Shown here: in pieces, positions 33,620 through 46,473 of the stretch
Numbering within the stretch: position 1 is the stretch's first letter
Layout of the letters: each line of letters starts with the position of its first letter
Assembly: GCA_031841125.1 (NCBI GenBank)
Contig: CM063114.1
Coordinates: forward strand, 58,674,955 to 58,738,954
DNA: 64,000 nt
Direction of reading: 5' to 3'
Source: Acanthococcus lagerstroemiae
Taxonomy: Eukaryota; Arthropoda; Insecta; Hemiptera; Eriococcidae
The notes under the pieces: generated by a model
Seen by the model: the letters and a program-made list of their open reading frames with translations, nothing else
The model's database searches: none
What the model was told of the DNA's origin: nothing
Made by a program: the position numbers and the translations under genes

Positions 33620-35747
33620 CTATTGTTAGTGGCTTATGTAACAGCAATAAATGGTTGTTTGGTACAATTGAACTGGAATAGTTTTGGCTTATCAATTTTG
33701 ATAATTCGCAAATGTTAACGCAGATAAGCTGTCCCTCTGGTGAAATGATATGTGTTGTGAAAATTGTTACTTAATCAAAATTGTTTCATGTGGGCATTCA
33801 ATTATGGTCCTGTTGACTTCCTGTAGTTTCAGTGTAATCTGCGGTGTGAAGTTTGTGAATCTCTCAGTGTCATCTGAAATTGTTTTTGTAACTCCCACAT
33901 TTTTGTGAGGTACTTACTTCCGTTTGCAGAATCATAAACGACGTATCATTGAGTCACGTTGGTATTCTATTTCTTTTCATATGAGTACTTCCTGAATGAA
34001 AAATGGCGTTGCCATTACTTTCAGGATCTGAGATACTGGAGTGTGATCTGTTGAATTCATGTTACTGCCGCTGGAAATCGTTTTTGATGTCAGCTTTGGC
34101 AAAAGTTTTACCGGTTTTAGCCATTTTGTACGTATTCTTTTTCTAATGTTGAAAAGGCTAGGACCGCGCTATCCCATCGAGAAAAGCAATTCGATAAGAG
34201 CATATGAAAACCGAGAAATCGCATGAAGCAACCGTTGAGACTCGCGAGGACTCCGTTGTAAGACTAATATTAATTTTTTAGTTGTGCGTTCAAGGCTATG
34301 TAAAACTTCTTAAGACTCAGATTGACACTCGTTAAGACTAATTGAGACATGTTAAGACTACCATTAGCCAGTTTTCTGAATTTCTACTTAAAATTCTGTT
34401 GAAAGTTGAAACCAGTCAAGACTCGGTTACGGCTCTTTAAATTTCAGAAAGTACTGGTTTAACTCCAGTAAAACTAGTTCAGAGTCAATTGAGACTCACT
34501 AAGGTTAGTTAAGACCGATTAGAATTCCTGAAAACTATTCTGAAGTCTCTTGAGGGACAGTACGCACTTTTAGTTGAAACGACTCCAGGATCATTGGAAC
34601 GTGTTGAAGGCTTCTATTGACTTGAGGGTTCTCTCAGGCTGTTGGAAATTCTTTGAAACTGTTCAGACTAATTCAGACTTCTAAAGACTATGGATGCTGT
34701 CTGACTTTTTCTGGATGAAAGCAAGACTATAGCACAAAAGAGTAAGATTCTTTTACAGAAAAAAAAAAAAAAACAAGGCGGGCCGGAACTCAAGTTTTCC
34801 AAGGTTTGAGCTGTCTTCAGATATTAGAGTTGTGGCTCTGAAAACGGAAATGGCTCAGTTCTCAAAACGGAAAGAAAGAGGACTGGCTGTTTGATGATTT
34901 AAGGTTTTTCAAAGTCGTTCCTAAATAATTTTCCTTTAGGCTTCAGTGAAATACCAAAAACAAGAGCACTAAAGGAAAGGTAGCTCCTGACTTCTAGATC
35001 GGAGTTTCCTAGTTATTCTTCTTCCTGAGAAGACAATTCAAAAACTAGCGTGTAATGAAGTTTTATACCCGAACTTCATTGAAAATTGATTGCAAAGTCT
35101 GTCATAACTCTGGACGAACAGATTGAGGAATCGAGTAAAAATGTCTGTCCTTCCCTGGCCGGATTATTACTTTTGCTGGTGACTGCGGCGAGGGCTGATT
35201 TCCTCCTACGTTGTGTCGGGCCTTGGCGTAGTGGTTTTGTTAGAGCACTTGGAAACACCTGAGTACTGACATCCGCCATTTTGAGTCTCTTGGTGCCTGA
35301 TGATTCGCAATTCGATACGCCACTCGAAATAGCGGATGTCAGTACTCTGGTGTTTACGGGTACTCTTGTTTTGTTGCCGTTTTCATCTGGCCCCCCAGCT
35401 ACACCTCTAGAGTCTTGAATTCGAAAACATTGTAATAGAATGATATCCAAGAAAGTGAATATATTTTAGTTCAACTGAGGGGGGAGGAGGTCGTACTTAT
35501 TTGCTCGCCACGCTACTGTTACATCTTCTGAGGGCAACACTGACAAATTTCATTATTGCGGCGAAGACCTGAACTCTGTTCCGCTTACTCAGCTTACCAT
35601 CATATCCTACTCTCGAATTGTTCCGGGACATTACGCGGTCAACCCGCCTGATTCAGTATTCCAGCAACTCCCTCCCATACCCCCTATCTATCATTACTCC
35701 GCGACAGTATACCGCAAACTAATCTCCGATCTTCATTTTGCTTGCAG
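33620..35747. other. Intron 1, distal part: one palindrome copy, otherwise nothing recognised
   Basis: A short copy of the GAGTACTGACATCCGCC palindrome lies at about 35245-35366. The stretch 34260-34700 is rich in AAGACTnnnTnAGA-like words (GTTAAGACT, CTCGTTAAGACT) and may be a degenerate repeat, like the similar words near 2150-2240. The last 30 bp show a normal pyrimidine-rich acceptor ending TTTGCTTGCAG. Confidence 0.5.
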
Positions 35748-36703
35748 ATGGCCGCAGTAGAGATCACGATGGTCAAACCAAACGTGCCCGGCGGATCTAA
35801 AATGCTGAACCTGAAGAATCCGACTGCCGCTGCCTACCTGAACGGCACCCTCAAGCCGGAGGACGTGATACTCACCAAGAACGGTAGCGTGTACGTGAAG
35901 AAGTTCAAATGCCGGGTGTGCCATTACAAAGCGGCCTGGGAGAGCGAGATGATTAGGCACGAGGTGCGCGTACACGGTCTGGAGTCGGCGGCTAAGAAGA
36001 AGCCGCTGCCGCGCCCCATTCCGAATCTGATCCCCATCCAGAATAACGGCTCCGGAGGTAACGAGGGCGGCAGTCCGAACAGCACGCCCGGTAAGACGAA
36101 GCCGAGCGGTAAGAGTCCGGTACCAACGGCCGGAAAGAATGGCCTCCTTCCAGGCGGCCTTTCTTACGCCGATATGGAGTTCGAGAAGCCGTTGACCGAG
36201 AAAGATTTGAACGACATCTACGCCAAGTCGTGTGCCACCAGTTCGTTGAAGGACTTCGCCTCGCTGATTGGCGCGGACGAATCGTCGCTCAAATCGGACC
36301 GACTGAAAGACTTCATGACGTTGTTCGCGGACGAAAAGGAACTGGAGAAGTTGCGAAAGGTACCGGAGAAGAGCCCGGCCGCCGCTAACGCCGCTACCAC
36401 CTCCAACGCATCGGCCGCTTTGCCTGCAGCGGCGGAAGCAAAACCCGAGGCCGAAGTCCCCGAGGTGAAAAAGCTACCCGACTCGTTCAAGAAGAAGAAC
36501 GCCACGTTTTTTGATAGACTGAAGGAGAAGTTGATGGTGGGCGCCGGCGAAACGCATAACCTAGTGTGCTGGTGCGGGCACAAATCCAAATGCCTGTCCG
36601 AGTCGGTGCTGCATCAGAAAACGCACTCTGATAGCTCCGAGAAGAACGAGAAATCGATTATGAACGGACCTCTGATCAGCGGTGCCGAATTGTCATCAAC
36701 CAG
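35748..36703 (+). CDS. Zinc-finger gene, exon segment 2
   Basis: The acceptor CTTGCAG precedes ATGGCCGCAG at 35748. The exon enters in phase 0 and leaves in phase 2 at CCAG|GTTTGT. It encodes 318 residues plus two bases. Fingers: FKCRVC...H-x4-H (near residues 55-77, C-x2-C-x12-H-x4-H), and near the 3' end LVCWCGHK...H-x3-H, which has C-x-C instead of C-x2-C. Between them is a Gly/Ser/Pro-rich linker, then an Ala-rich stretch and Lys-rich segments. The first codon is ATG, so this exon could also start a shorter isoform. Codon use is GC-rich, in contrast to the introns. Confidence 0.88.
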
Positions 36704-39700
36704 GTTTGTTATTCTGTTGGATTATAGAACTGGAATTTGTAGTTACAGTCAAAGGTTGGGATGGAACAGAAGCCCCTTTTCTTGTCAGAAACAAGTAGTT
36801 TTTAAAAGTTGCCTTCGAAGGTATTGAGGAAATCTTATTTGGAACTGAAATAGATGTCTAACTTGAATAGGAACCAGAATCTAACCAGAAACCTGTTGAG
36901 TATACCACCCCTGGTCAAAAGTGAATGTTGGGTATTACGACAGGTTGTTGTTAAGGGATGAGTAGCGGGATGCTTGTGGTTTAATATTGTGGATCTTTAA
37001 ATCCGCATTTGTCTAGTACAAACTTGGATAAGATTTCTCATTGTTACCCACAGTTTAGTTGTATGAACGATACATAGACTTGAATTAGGTTCTTCTTTTT
37101 GTCACCTGCATTGTTCTAACTAATCCATTTATGATTTCTAAAATTATCGATGACTATAGAGTTACAGAAATTGGGCCATATCATGATCAAAACGATCATA
37201 TAAGATTTCTTTCTCATGATTTAAGAATTTTTTTTAGATAATCCTTTGATTTGAACCAAGATTTTTCAATTTCTAAATGATCTTAGATCACTGGATTCAT
37301 GATCTTGCCTTCCTTGCTTTGAGATCTGTGTGTATCGCTGTGTTGATGTGTTTATGTTAAGCAAAGTTGGGCAAAGCTTACAAATGAGGAAATCCGTTCC
37401 TTTTATGTCTTAAAATAGTTTGTTCATTTTCTGTTCCATTAATGTTCCAAAAACGGAACTATTCAGTTCCACTCCGTTCACCAAAGATGTACCATTGGGT
37501 GGGGATGTGAAGATTCATCCAAAACATTTTGCTGAGTTGACAAATTTGGTAAAATTGGCTTTCAGTTGGGAAAATCGGCTTGGTAATCGGTAGATTTTCA
37601 GAAGTGTTGACTTCTTCCATGTTTTGTTCTGCTTGTCAAGTTTGAAATGTTCTTCATTTAGAAAAAGTAGATCTTCTCCCCTCCTCTCTCCTTCAACCAG
37701 GATTCATATTGGTTGGAAACCAGGAACATTTCCTTTCTGCTCAATTATAATTTTTCAAAATTTACCATTTGTACATACTTGTATTTTGTTATACTAGCTG
37801 AATTAACAAGAATGGAATGTGGACACTGAACAGCAGGGGCGCAGTGATTTTGGGAAAGGGATGAGCTTCCCCTAATCACGGTGGCCAGGTGGGGGAAAAT
37901 GGGTAAATGCTGTCCAAGGTGAGAAAATTTGACTCCAAAGACACGAAACAAGACCCCTTTTATCCATTTAACTATTTAAATCAGAAGAATTTCAAAATAT
38001 TTTCACTCGTTCCACTTACAAAATTTGGAAACCTTCAGTTGGAAAATTCGTCGGCCTTCCTCTTCCAATGCAGTTTGTTTCGCTGTGTCCTTAATGAATG
38101 GTTAGAAGTAACTTGCTCAGTGGTTGTAGAATGATTCAGAAGACATAATTAAGGTCAGTGTTCTCAAGTTCTCACAGATACTGTCGTTTGAAAGGGGCCT
38201 TATTTGCTCATATTTCAGGGTTCTTGTTCTTAGGCATTTCAAATGAGAGTATCTTTAGATTCTTTTGCTACTTAGCAGGGCTGTAAACGCAAATGTTCAT
38301 CAGCTATCTGAAAACACTAGTGATTTGTTCATTCAGAGTAGAGAGTTCCATTTGTTTCGCTTATTCATATGTTCTCCTTATGAGACTTGTTATCACATAA
38401 TGTATTCAGTTGCCCCGTGACATCAGAATGGAATAGTTACAGCAGTAGGTACCCATACCTAAAATACTTGGAAGTTGTGAAAATCATTTTGTTTTTTGGC
38501 TGTGTTGATCTGGTCAGCAACTCCTCGTCCTAATTTTGTTTTGCTCATATTTTGCTTAGCACTGTTCCTCATTGATTTATTTATTATGGTTATTGGTCTG
38601 CGGTATTTATTTATCTAGTTCACTGCTGCATTTAGCTCTACAGAATTTTAAAAATTGATCAATTTTCCCATGTTCTTGTACTTTTTTACTGTTCTTTCAT
38701 TCACTATAACATTTACTTGTAAATGAATCACAATGAATTAGTTTTCCTATTGGGATGTTAACCTGAGTTAACAAAGTTGGTATCCCTGCTGGTAATAACG
38801 AGGTGATAAGGTATGGTAAGGGGATGATTTCACGAAATCATCCCCTTTCAATTCTTATCAGCTGTTCTCGCCATTGTCACCATACCATGTAGGATACAAG
38901 CGCTAACTAGGTGAGGCTATCATCCCAATTATTGTTCTGGTGTTCGTTATGGTTTATAATATTCTGGATTGAATTAGTTTTCCCAATATTGTTCTGGTGT
39001 TAATGGTGTACAATTCTAAATGTAAAGATTAAAATCATCTTCAGATCTTCTTTTTCATTATCTAAGATTTTATTTTTGTCAAAATGATCTTTTGATTTGA
39101 GTGTGATGTTTTTAATTTTTCAAGTGATCTGCAGATTGTGATAATAGATCAATTGCATTCATGAGCTTGCTCACCTCTGCCTTGAAGGTCTGAGGTCTGT
39201 ATATTATCACAGTATTGACATTTTATTGAGCAGAGTTGGGCAGAGTTCATGAATTAGAAATTCGGTTCCATTCTGTGTCCCAGAATAGTATGTTCCTGTT
39301 CATCCATTATATTCAATATGAATTACCCTACCATTCAGTTCCGTTCTGTTCAACAAGGACATAGTACTGAGGAGTGACTAATCCATCCCAAATGTCTTCT
39401 GGAGTTTGCAATTAATACAAATAAGATTAAATTCACTCAGCAGTTGATAAATATTTAAAAATGTTGACTTTTTTAAATTTAATTTTTCTATTCATAAAGT
39501 TGAAAATATTCTTTCGTTTGCAAAATGATCCCCATCCTCTCCCCCCTCCTCCCTCTTGAGAAAGTTGCTTTGATATATTTGTTGGGAAAAAATTATATAA
39601 AATGAACAAGAACGGAATGTAAACGGTTATTTTGTCCACAAACAAGTGCCTAGCTCTAAAGTTGGGGAATAATTCAGAAAATGTAAATAAGGTCATTTTT

Positions 39701-40250
39701 CTCACGGATACTACATATTTTGTAAATGGGACCTAAATTGTATTTATTTCTAGGTACTGTTTCTCGGGCATTTCAAATGAGAGATTATTCTTAGATCCTT
39801 ACTGCTTAGCCGATTAAATTTTTGAATTTCTTGAAAATTGAAATGAAAAAATGCTGTTTCATTGGCCAGTTATACTGATAGCTTCTCTCCTAGTGTTTTT
39901 TCTTTCACCTTGCATGCTGATGCAGGTCTTAATTAAACCAATAATACTTGTTAACCTTTCAGTTTTAATTAATAATAATGAAAGTCAATCCAAACAAGTT
40001 ATCATCTACTGAGATGTGCACATAAAGTTCAAGTATTGTGAGTTGGCAGTTGAGAGATCCGAAAAATATTACCCTAATACTGTACAAGTTGTGCACTCTA
40101 GTTTTCATGTTTCCTGTAGTTGTTCACCACTGTTATGCTTGACAGTCTATAGGTATACCATCTATGTAGATGAATGATAAGTTGAAATTTTGAAAACCCG
40201 AATTCCGAATATACCTAACGCGTTCTTCGTTTTATATTTCTTTCATCTAG
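36704..40250. other. Intron 2: contains an old internal tandem duplication
   Basis: A segment of roughly 0.8-1.1 kb occurs twice in the same orientation, about 37190-38285 and 39010-39810. Shared landmarks, in order, are ATCWTTTGATTTGA, a GAGRTCTGTRT...ATC stretch, AGTTGGGCARAG, CAGTTCCRYTCYGTTCA, and GGCATTTCAAATGAGAG. The copies are strongly diverged. A perfect short hairpin GGGGATGATTTC/GAAATCATCCCC lies at 38819-38844. No coding frame is seen. Confidence 0.6.
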
Positions 40251-40471
40251 GTGTCAACATTGCCGACAACGGTGTAAAACCAGTTCGGATCTGTTCGCGC
40301 ATCTGCAATCGTGTCCGGAAATGATCAAGAAAGGAAATGACAGCAGCTGTTTCAACACGTCACAGAGCAGCAACATTGACGCGGCCGAAACTAATGGTAA
40401 CGAGGACGTGCCTATGGAAGAGGACGGGGAAATCGAAGATGAGCCCGAAGAAAATGATGAATTTGTGGAAA
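40251..40471 (+). CDS. Zinc-finger gene, exon segment 3
   Basis: The acceptor TTTCATCTAG is followed by G|TGT CAA CAT TGC. The first base completes an Arg codon begun in the previous exon. It opens with a C2HC-type finger (CQHC-x12-H-x3-C) and continues into a Ser/Asn-rich, then acidic linker (MEEDGEIEDEPEENDEF). It leaves in phase 1 at GGAAA|GTAAGT. The last zinc ligand is Cys rather than His, as in C2HC fingers, so the fold may differ slightly from a standard finger. Confidence 0.85.
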
Positions 40472-43400
40472 GTAAGTTTCGTAGTCGAACGCACATTTTT
40501 AAAATGGCCCGAGAGTACCCGCTGGACTACTGCGACTGTAGGGTGTAACGTTGAAATACTTCGCGTTGGTCTCGTATTGCAGATGTTGAAATATGAGAAA
40601 GTAATGCCATGTCAGGTCATCTGGTTCTTGGTCGTTCGAATTGGTCGATGTGAATTGATTCGTCCTTCTCGCGACCGCGCTCGACGTGTATCTTTACCGT
40701 GTGGTCTGTCGAGTGCATGATTCGTCGTCATCTTCCACGACGAGTACATATGGCAAAAAACCCACATCTCACGTCCGCCGTCTGTTTATTTTCGATGTTC
40801 AATCGAAGAATATGTTCTGGAAGATGCCGTCATATTCATCTGGATAGTCAGGATGGAAAAAGATCTGTCATAAAGGCATACGGATCGTTCATGTATGCTG
40901 AACAGCCCGAATGTGTGTTGAGTTTATTTTTGGAGAAGCTAGGAGAGTGATGCTGAAGAGATTCCCGAGTGTTTTCTGCATCACGTGCTGTGAAAACGAG
41001 CAGAGTTGAAGATTGACCTTCAGAAATGAGTTTGTACTATTTTCAGCATCTGGACTAATAACCATGTCCATGAATAATGTACATAACTGATGCAAAGATG
41101 AGGCTATTTATTCTAAATCAGAGGTTTCCTACCCACGGCCTTGCGTTCTTTAAAACGAAAACCCATTTGTTACTCACGTTCGGAAAGAAAATGTGATGAC
41201 GTCACACGCCATAACGAAGCAAAATTAGGTATATAGTAGATATGCACTGCATTACGTATCATTGGGTAGCTAATTCGACGAACGAATAATGGTTTGAAAA
41301 ATGAAATCACAATTGAAAAATGCTAAATGGTATACTCTTTCACAGATACCCATTGAAGTATTCATCGCTAAAACGTGAAAATTCTGGATACGTCGTATGT
41401 TAGAAGTTTGGGACGCTCTGGTATTAGTAAAAAAAAAGATCTGCACGTGTGAGCATAAATATGTCCTTCCTGGGGGGGGGGGGCGGCGCTCCAAAACGGT
41501 GGTCTATTGTTTGCCGTAATTTGCCTACAATGTTGATAACATTTAATACACAGCGTTGTGGGAGGGGAAAAAATTCAACCAGAAGATATGAAATAGGAGT
41601 CTGCTGAAAGGAAATTACGAGGGCTTCAACTTTGTTCCTCTTCATTTCCTGTAAAACTCGATTTTTTTTGAGAAAATGGCGTTTTTTGTGTTTTCTCCAT
41701 GAGAGCCAATGTTAAACTGCCTACAAAGTTGATAAGAAGTCAGGCGGACAGGTAGGCAACCGCCTTAGAGGGAAAGCCTTGTTTCAATTCTTTCTTTTCA
41801 TCGAGGAGACAGACTTTGTTTCCTACCTCGAGGAAGAGGAAGATAATGATTACTTTTACTGAGAAACGAGAGGGAAATCTCCCCTGTTCAGTTCCCCGCC
41901 TCAAGTCGCTTTTCCCTATTGGAAGTGAGAAATTCGAGTATGGGCTGGGAGGAGGAGGGTGAAATCGGAATTCGATGGAAAGGCCGGTGCCATATTTGAA
42001 TTTCGCGAGAGCCAAGAAAACCCCCATTTCAGTACTTTGCCTGATTTTGCGCCCAAAGATTGTTTTTTCTCTAATTATAGAGAAGAGGGGCAGGTGAAAT
42101 CGTGGTCACCAAAAAATCCGACGCCATATTTGTAATCAGTGACCCAAGAAAGCTCCCGTTTCGGTGCACAGTTTGTTTTTGCACCCAAGGTTGACTTTGC
42201 CCATAGTTGAGGAGGGGTGAAATCGGAGTCTGATGAGAAATCTGACGGGATATTCAAAATTAGCGATTCAGAAAACCCCGCGTGGAGCAAACATGATAAA
42301 GTAGATGAAAAAGTGTTGCCTATTTACAGGAAAGTTTTCCAAAATTCTCACACTGTTACGCGAAGACCAAAACCAATACCGAAACGCGCATGGTCTCAAA
42401 TGGAAGCTAAACATTGAGGTATCCTGTGACTATAAGGATTACCAGACGTACTCTTTAAAACGTAACATGCGCATTCTTGCGACTCTAAAGTACTGTCTCT
42501 TTTTTATAACGAACTCTACAGTTATCATTCCTATATTTCAACTCTTTGTCTTAGGGGTGAGGGGAGTGTATGAAGAAAGAATCGATCTAGCATTCAGTCA
42601 TCCATCTGTAACAGTTCATTATTATTTCAGGACCGCTCACTTCCGATTTCCAAACTTCAATTAAGAACAGTCGAAGATTTTTTTTTTTGGGGGGGGGGAT
42701 GCCATATATCTTGAATCTTTTCCCCTGGAGGCCAAATTAACGAACGTTATAACAGCGAAGAGTATAATCTGTACCGGCCCCTCCAAGAGAATTCAAAAAC
42801 TATTCAGCAAGTTGATGAAAATGCATTTCTTGAGATCTCAGTTCAGAGCGGAGATATAGGAGATTTTATGTTTGCTCACTCCTTTCTTTCTTGCTTTTCG
42901 TCCCGCCCCCTCCCCCTCTAAAACTGTCTGACGCCACTGAAATTGAATGCACTCTTTATTTTTAGCCAGCCTGGCAATCATTTACTTGTGACCAAAATGT
43001 CAAAAAATTTCATAAATACCTACATGAATCTGCTTGTGTGGTCCATTTCTAAAAGTGGATCGCCCTATTTAGCCCAACCATTTAAAGAAATATCTTATGA
43101 AGTACCGATATATTTACTGAAGAAATCACAGGGCCGGATGTAGGGGTGCACCTACGGAGCCCGGGCCCTGGGGCTCCCACCGAGTGAGAGGAAAAAATAG
43201 TAAAAACATGTTCGCGGATCGCCAGTCGGTGAGCACGAACTTGAAGTATCTAAATTGAGCTTGTGTCAAAATTTAAGATCTGAGAATGGATGCATGACCT
43301 GATCTGAAAAGAACTGTACGATCAGATTAACTACTACAGCTTGTTGAACTTTTAGATTTCCTTTTTTAATTTGGCAAGGAGCTAAAACATAGTTGGAGAT

Positions 43401-46231
43401 AGCTGCCATTTTTGATCACAATCGAACGATTCTCAATAAGAGATAATAGGGATTAATCAATCATTTCATCATTTTACAGATCGTTTTGTAGGTCTCTGTT
43501 ATCAATTCGTAAAATCTCATGTGTAAGGGAGAGGCAGTTAGTGAAGTCTCCAGTTTGATTTATTTTGTGGTTCCGATGGGCCTTAATTGTTTGACATTTT
43601 CTAACTTGTATTATATGTCAGATTCATAGTGAAGTTTAGGAAGTCAATTTCTACAAAGTGCTCAGGAGGGTTATTGAAACTTTCGGATATTTAGAAGGAA
43701 ATGCAAGAAGTTGAAACGTTTTTCCAATTTTAGGGCTAATGTAGGTAAATTAGGACTTAGCGATGTTTACTAATCTGTGTGAATTTGACATGTTTACCCA
43801 ATACCTGACAGTGTTTGAGTGTTTCTCACTTGAAAAAATTTACATTTATACCTGCAATGCTCATTCTTAACTCAGTTTCTGACATATCTTTTTATTCTCA
43901 GTTAGTAAATACTACTTAGAAGGTAAATATTTTGTCTTTGCAACGAATAAGATATTAATGGAACCCTCTTTTGGAGAGGGGGGAGGGGTGGAGGACAAGA
44001 AACCATTAACAGTAGGTAGGTAGTGGAGATTGTAAGAAATATCTTTTTTGTTTTCATTGTTAATTGGCTGTCTTTTACCAAGTAGTCATTTTGGTCAGTT
44101 GCCTGATTGGCCTGCTCCTCGATACAAATGACGCTGATCATACAGCTTTACCTAACCTGAATGCCACAAACCGCCACTAGTCAAATAAACTTTTCGTTGG
44201 CTCAGAAGGTACTTAACAGGTTATGGTATCCATTGTGAGAGGTGTCCCAAAAACTTCCTATTAACATGATTTTAACCATATCTGTTGACTGTATAATCAA
44301 GTGACTAATAACCATATTGATAACATAACCTTAACCATTAACCATAGGAATCAATTAATATACTACAATCATAACTGTTCACCATAATGTAAATTTGATT
44401 AAATGACATAGTTGAAACTACAACAATTGACCGTATTTTTACATATGAGGAGTTACCTGTCAAAAGGGCGTCCGTTCAATGTATTTCTTATGGAATGGAC
44501 GCCTTTTTGACAGATAACTCCTCATATATCGTAATTATGACAGCTCAATATACTCGCCTGCCATCACCAACAAGGATCTTGTTCTGTACCAAAAGATCCA
44601 TAATAGCAATCAGTCAGAAGAATAGATATTACAACTTATGCCGCATGATTCGATGATAGTAGTAATTTCAAGTTGAGTACAGTGAGGTACAAGTACAAAA
44701 AGTCGAATCACCATGTTGACATCGATTTTTGAATTGAATTTCCCAGCAAAGTTGATTCAAAATCTGATCTGAAAATTGATGCACATATGGTTACTCGTCT
44801 TTAGTGTAGAGTTATGTATGGAATTTTGTGTCAAAAAAGTGACAATAAATTTTGCTTGATGCCGACCTTTTTGTTTCACGTTCTCATTCAGAACTTTTAT
44901 ATATTTAGAAAATTTCCATTTTTATATTGAACTTGGAATTACTCAAAGTGAGGATGATGTAGGTACAGTTGTTCATATCATAGCGTGAATAACTCAACCA
45001 ATTGTACATATTGTAGCGTAGATAACTGTACAGTTGTACATATCTAGTGTAGATAACTCAATTCAGCCTCCCATGTCTCAGTATTGCAATTATCTCTCTT
45101 CACTTGTTTGTAAACCTAAGGTATTCAACCAGTCAATTTGGAGTCTTTATATAAGTTCCGGTGATTTTACCTTTTAAAATGAGAATCTAAAGTTGAAGCT
45201 TGAGAGCAGCTACAGGAACAAACACGTATTGATGTATAGTGTTATCTTGAATTTTGTCTTTTTTGCTTCAGGTAAAAAGTAGGAAATTGGAAGAGGTGGA
45301 AGTAGCAACATACGCTGTGTATGCATAATGATACACGTATACCAGTGATAAGTTGTTCCAAGCCCCAACCAAGCCTCGCATTGTTGCGCTGTAAATGACT
45401 GTTTATTCTTTTCGTTGTGAACGCTCCTTGGGAAAGCGCGCCTTTGCAAAACGCGTCCACGAATGTCGTTTTTATTCCTTCCATTTTACTGTGTTACCGC
45501 CTTCATTATTCAACGTTGTCATGAATACGCGGCTTTGCCGTAGACGCGGAAAAAAGATTGTGAAATTAGTCGAGCAAGCTGATTTTCTAGATATTCATGT
45601 GCTCGATGTATTCCGAAACGTTCTGGTCATTCTGCCATTCCTTTCTTTATCATAGCATGGCATGTTCGAACTCTCGAACTAAGCCGCAGCATTTCGCTCT
45701 TGATTCAGAATTTACATCCACGATTGGTACAATATTCCGATTAAAGTCGTTGAGCGAGTGATGTATGTTTGAGATGTTTTTCATTCATGTACAAGGTAAG
45801 CCACTAGTAGTTGATCCGCTTCTGTTGGCGATACGGCCGTCGTTTTATAAAGTTGTCTCAAATCGACCATTTTGTCAATCACGCTGCCATTTTACTGATC
45901 ACAACTTCACAACTGTTAAGCTATTGCTTAGATACTTCATGCTCAGTTCTATGGCCGTTCATGATTGTAGTATCTATAGAGCATCTGAACCAATGCTGAT
46001 GTAAGTGAACAACGTGGTATGGGATGAGTGTTGAGTGAACTTGGATAGTGAAATTTCAGCAGATGATTCTACATCCGCCTGAGTTTTGAAAATCTAGATA
46101 TCCTAGTCACTGATGAATATGTATGTACATCCATTCATAGTTTTGTACAACTGTATTTGAAGTTTTTTCATTGTAACGCTTACTAGCGAGTATCAGAACG
46201 TAGCTGATATTGACGCTCGTTTCATTTGCAG
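40472..46231. other. Intron 3: no gene seen; repeats and one strong hairpin
   Basis: The frames here lack domains and fitting splice sites. A 65-80 bp G-rich/CAGGGCCGG fragment near 43130-43190 resembles a hAT end. A strong hairpin lies at 44443-44527. The frame at 45395-45655 is open but has no finger spacing, and its phase does not fit the neighbouring exons. The remainder appears to be ordinary intron. Confidence 0.5.
44443..44527. repeat. Near-perfect 85-bp hairpin
   Basis: Arms of 35 bp (44443-44477 and 44493-44527) differ at three positions, two of which would be G-U pairs in RNA. The 15-nt loop contains TCAATGTATTTCTTATGG. It has the size of an animal miRNA precursor or a tiny foldback element, and I cannot tell which. 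The loop motif recurs at 14855-14946. Confidence 0.75.
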
Positions 46232-46473
46232 ATCCGGGAACCGAGAAAGAAGAGAACAAAGTATTCGTGTGGAACAATTTCTGCGACGAAAAAGAAGAAT
46301 GCGACGAATTTCCGGATGAAGAATTTCGTAGCAAGTCGCCGGCCAGCGAGTCCAGTTTGGTTGGTTATGAAATCGCGCCTGGTATCGGTTCAGTCATACC
46401 AAACAACGACGATGTTACCGAGCATTACAAAGTTATGGTTGATGTTAACAATAGCGAGTCCTCGACCAAAAAG
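46232..46473 (+). CDS. Zinc-finger gene, exon segment 4 (linker, no finger)
   Basis: The acceptor TTTGCAG is followed by AT CCG GGA; its two bases complete an Asn codon started by the previous exon. It encodes about 81 residues, acidic and Ser-rich (FCDEKEECDEFPDEEF, then SKSPASESS), with no finger. It leaves in phase 0 at AAAAAG|GTGCGT. The frame is supported by the matching phases on both sides and by sequence composition; no conserved domain is recognisable. Confidence 0.82.

Noticed and set aside
45395..45655. Additional zinc-finger exon in intron 3
   Set aside because: Cys and His residues are present but not in finger spacing, and segments 3 and 4 already join in phase.
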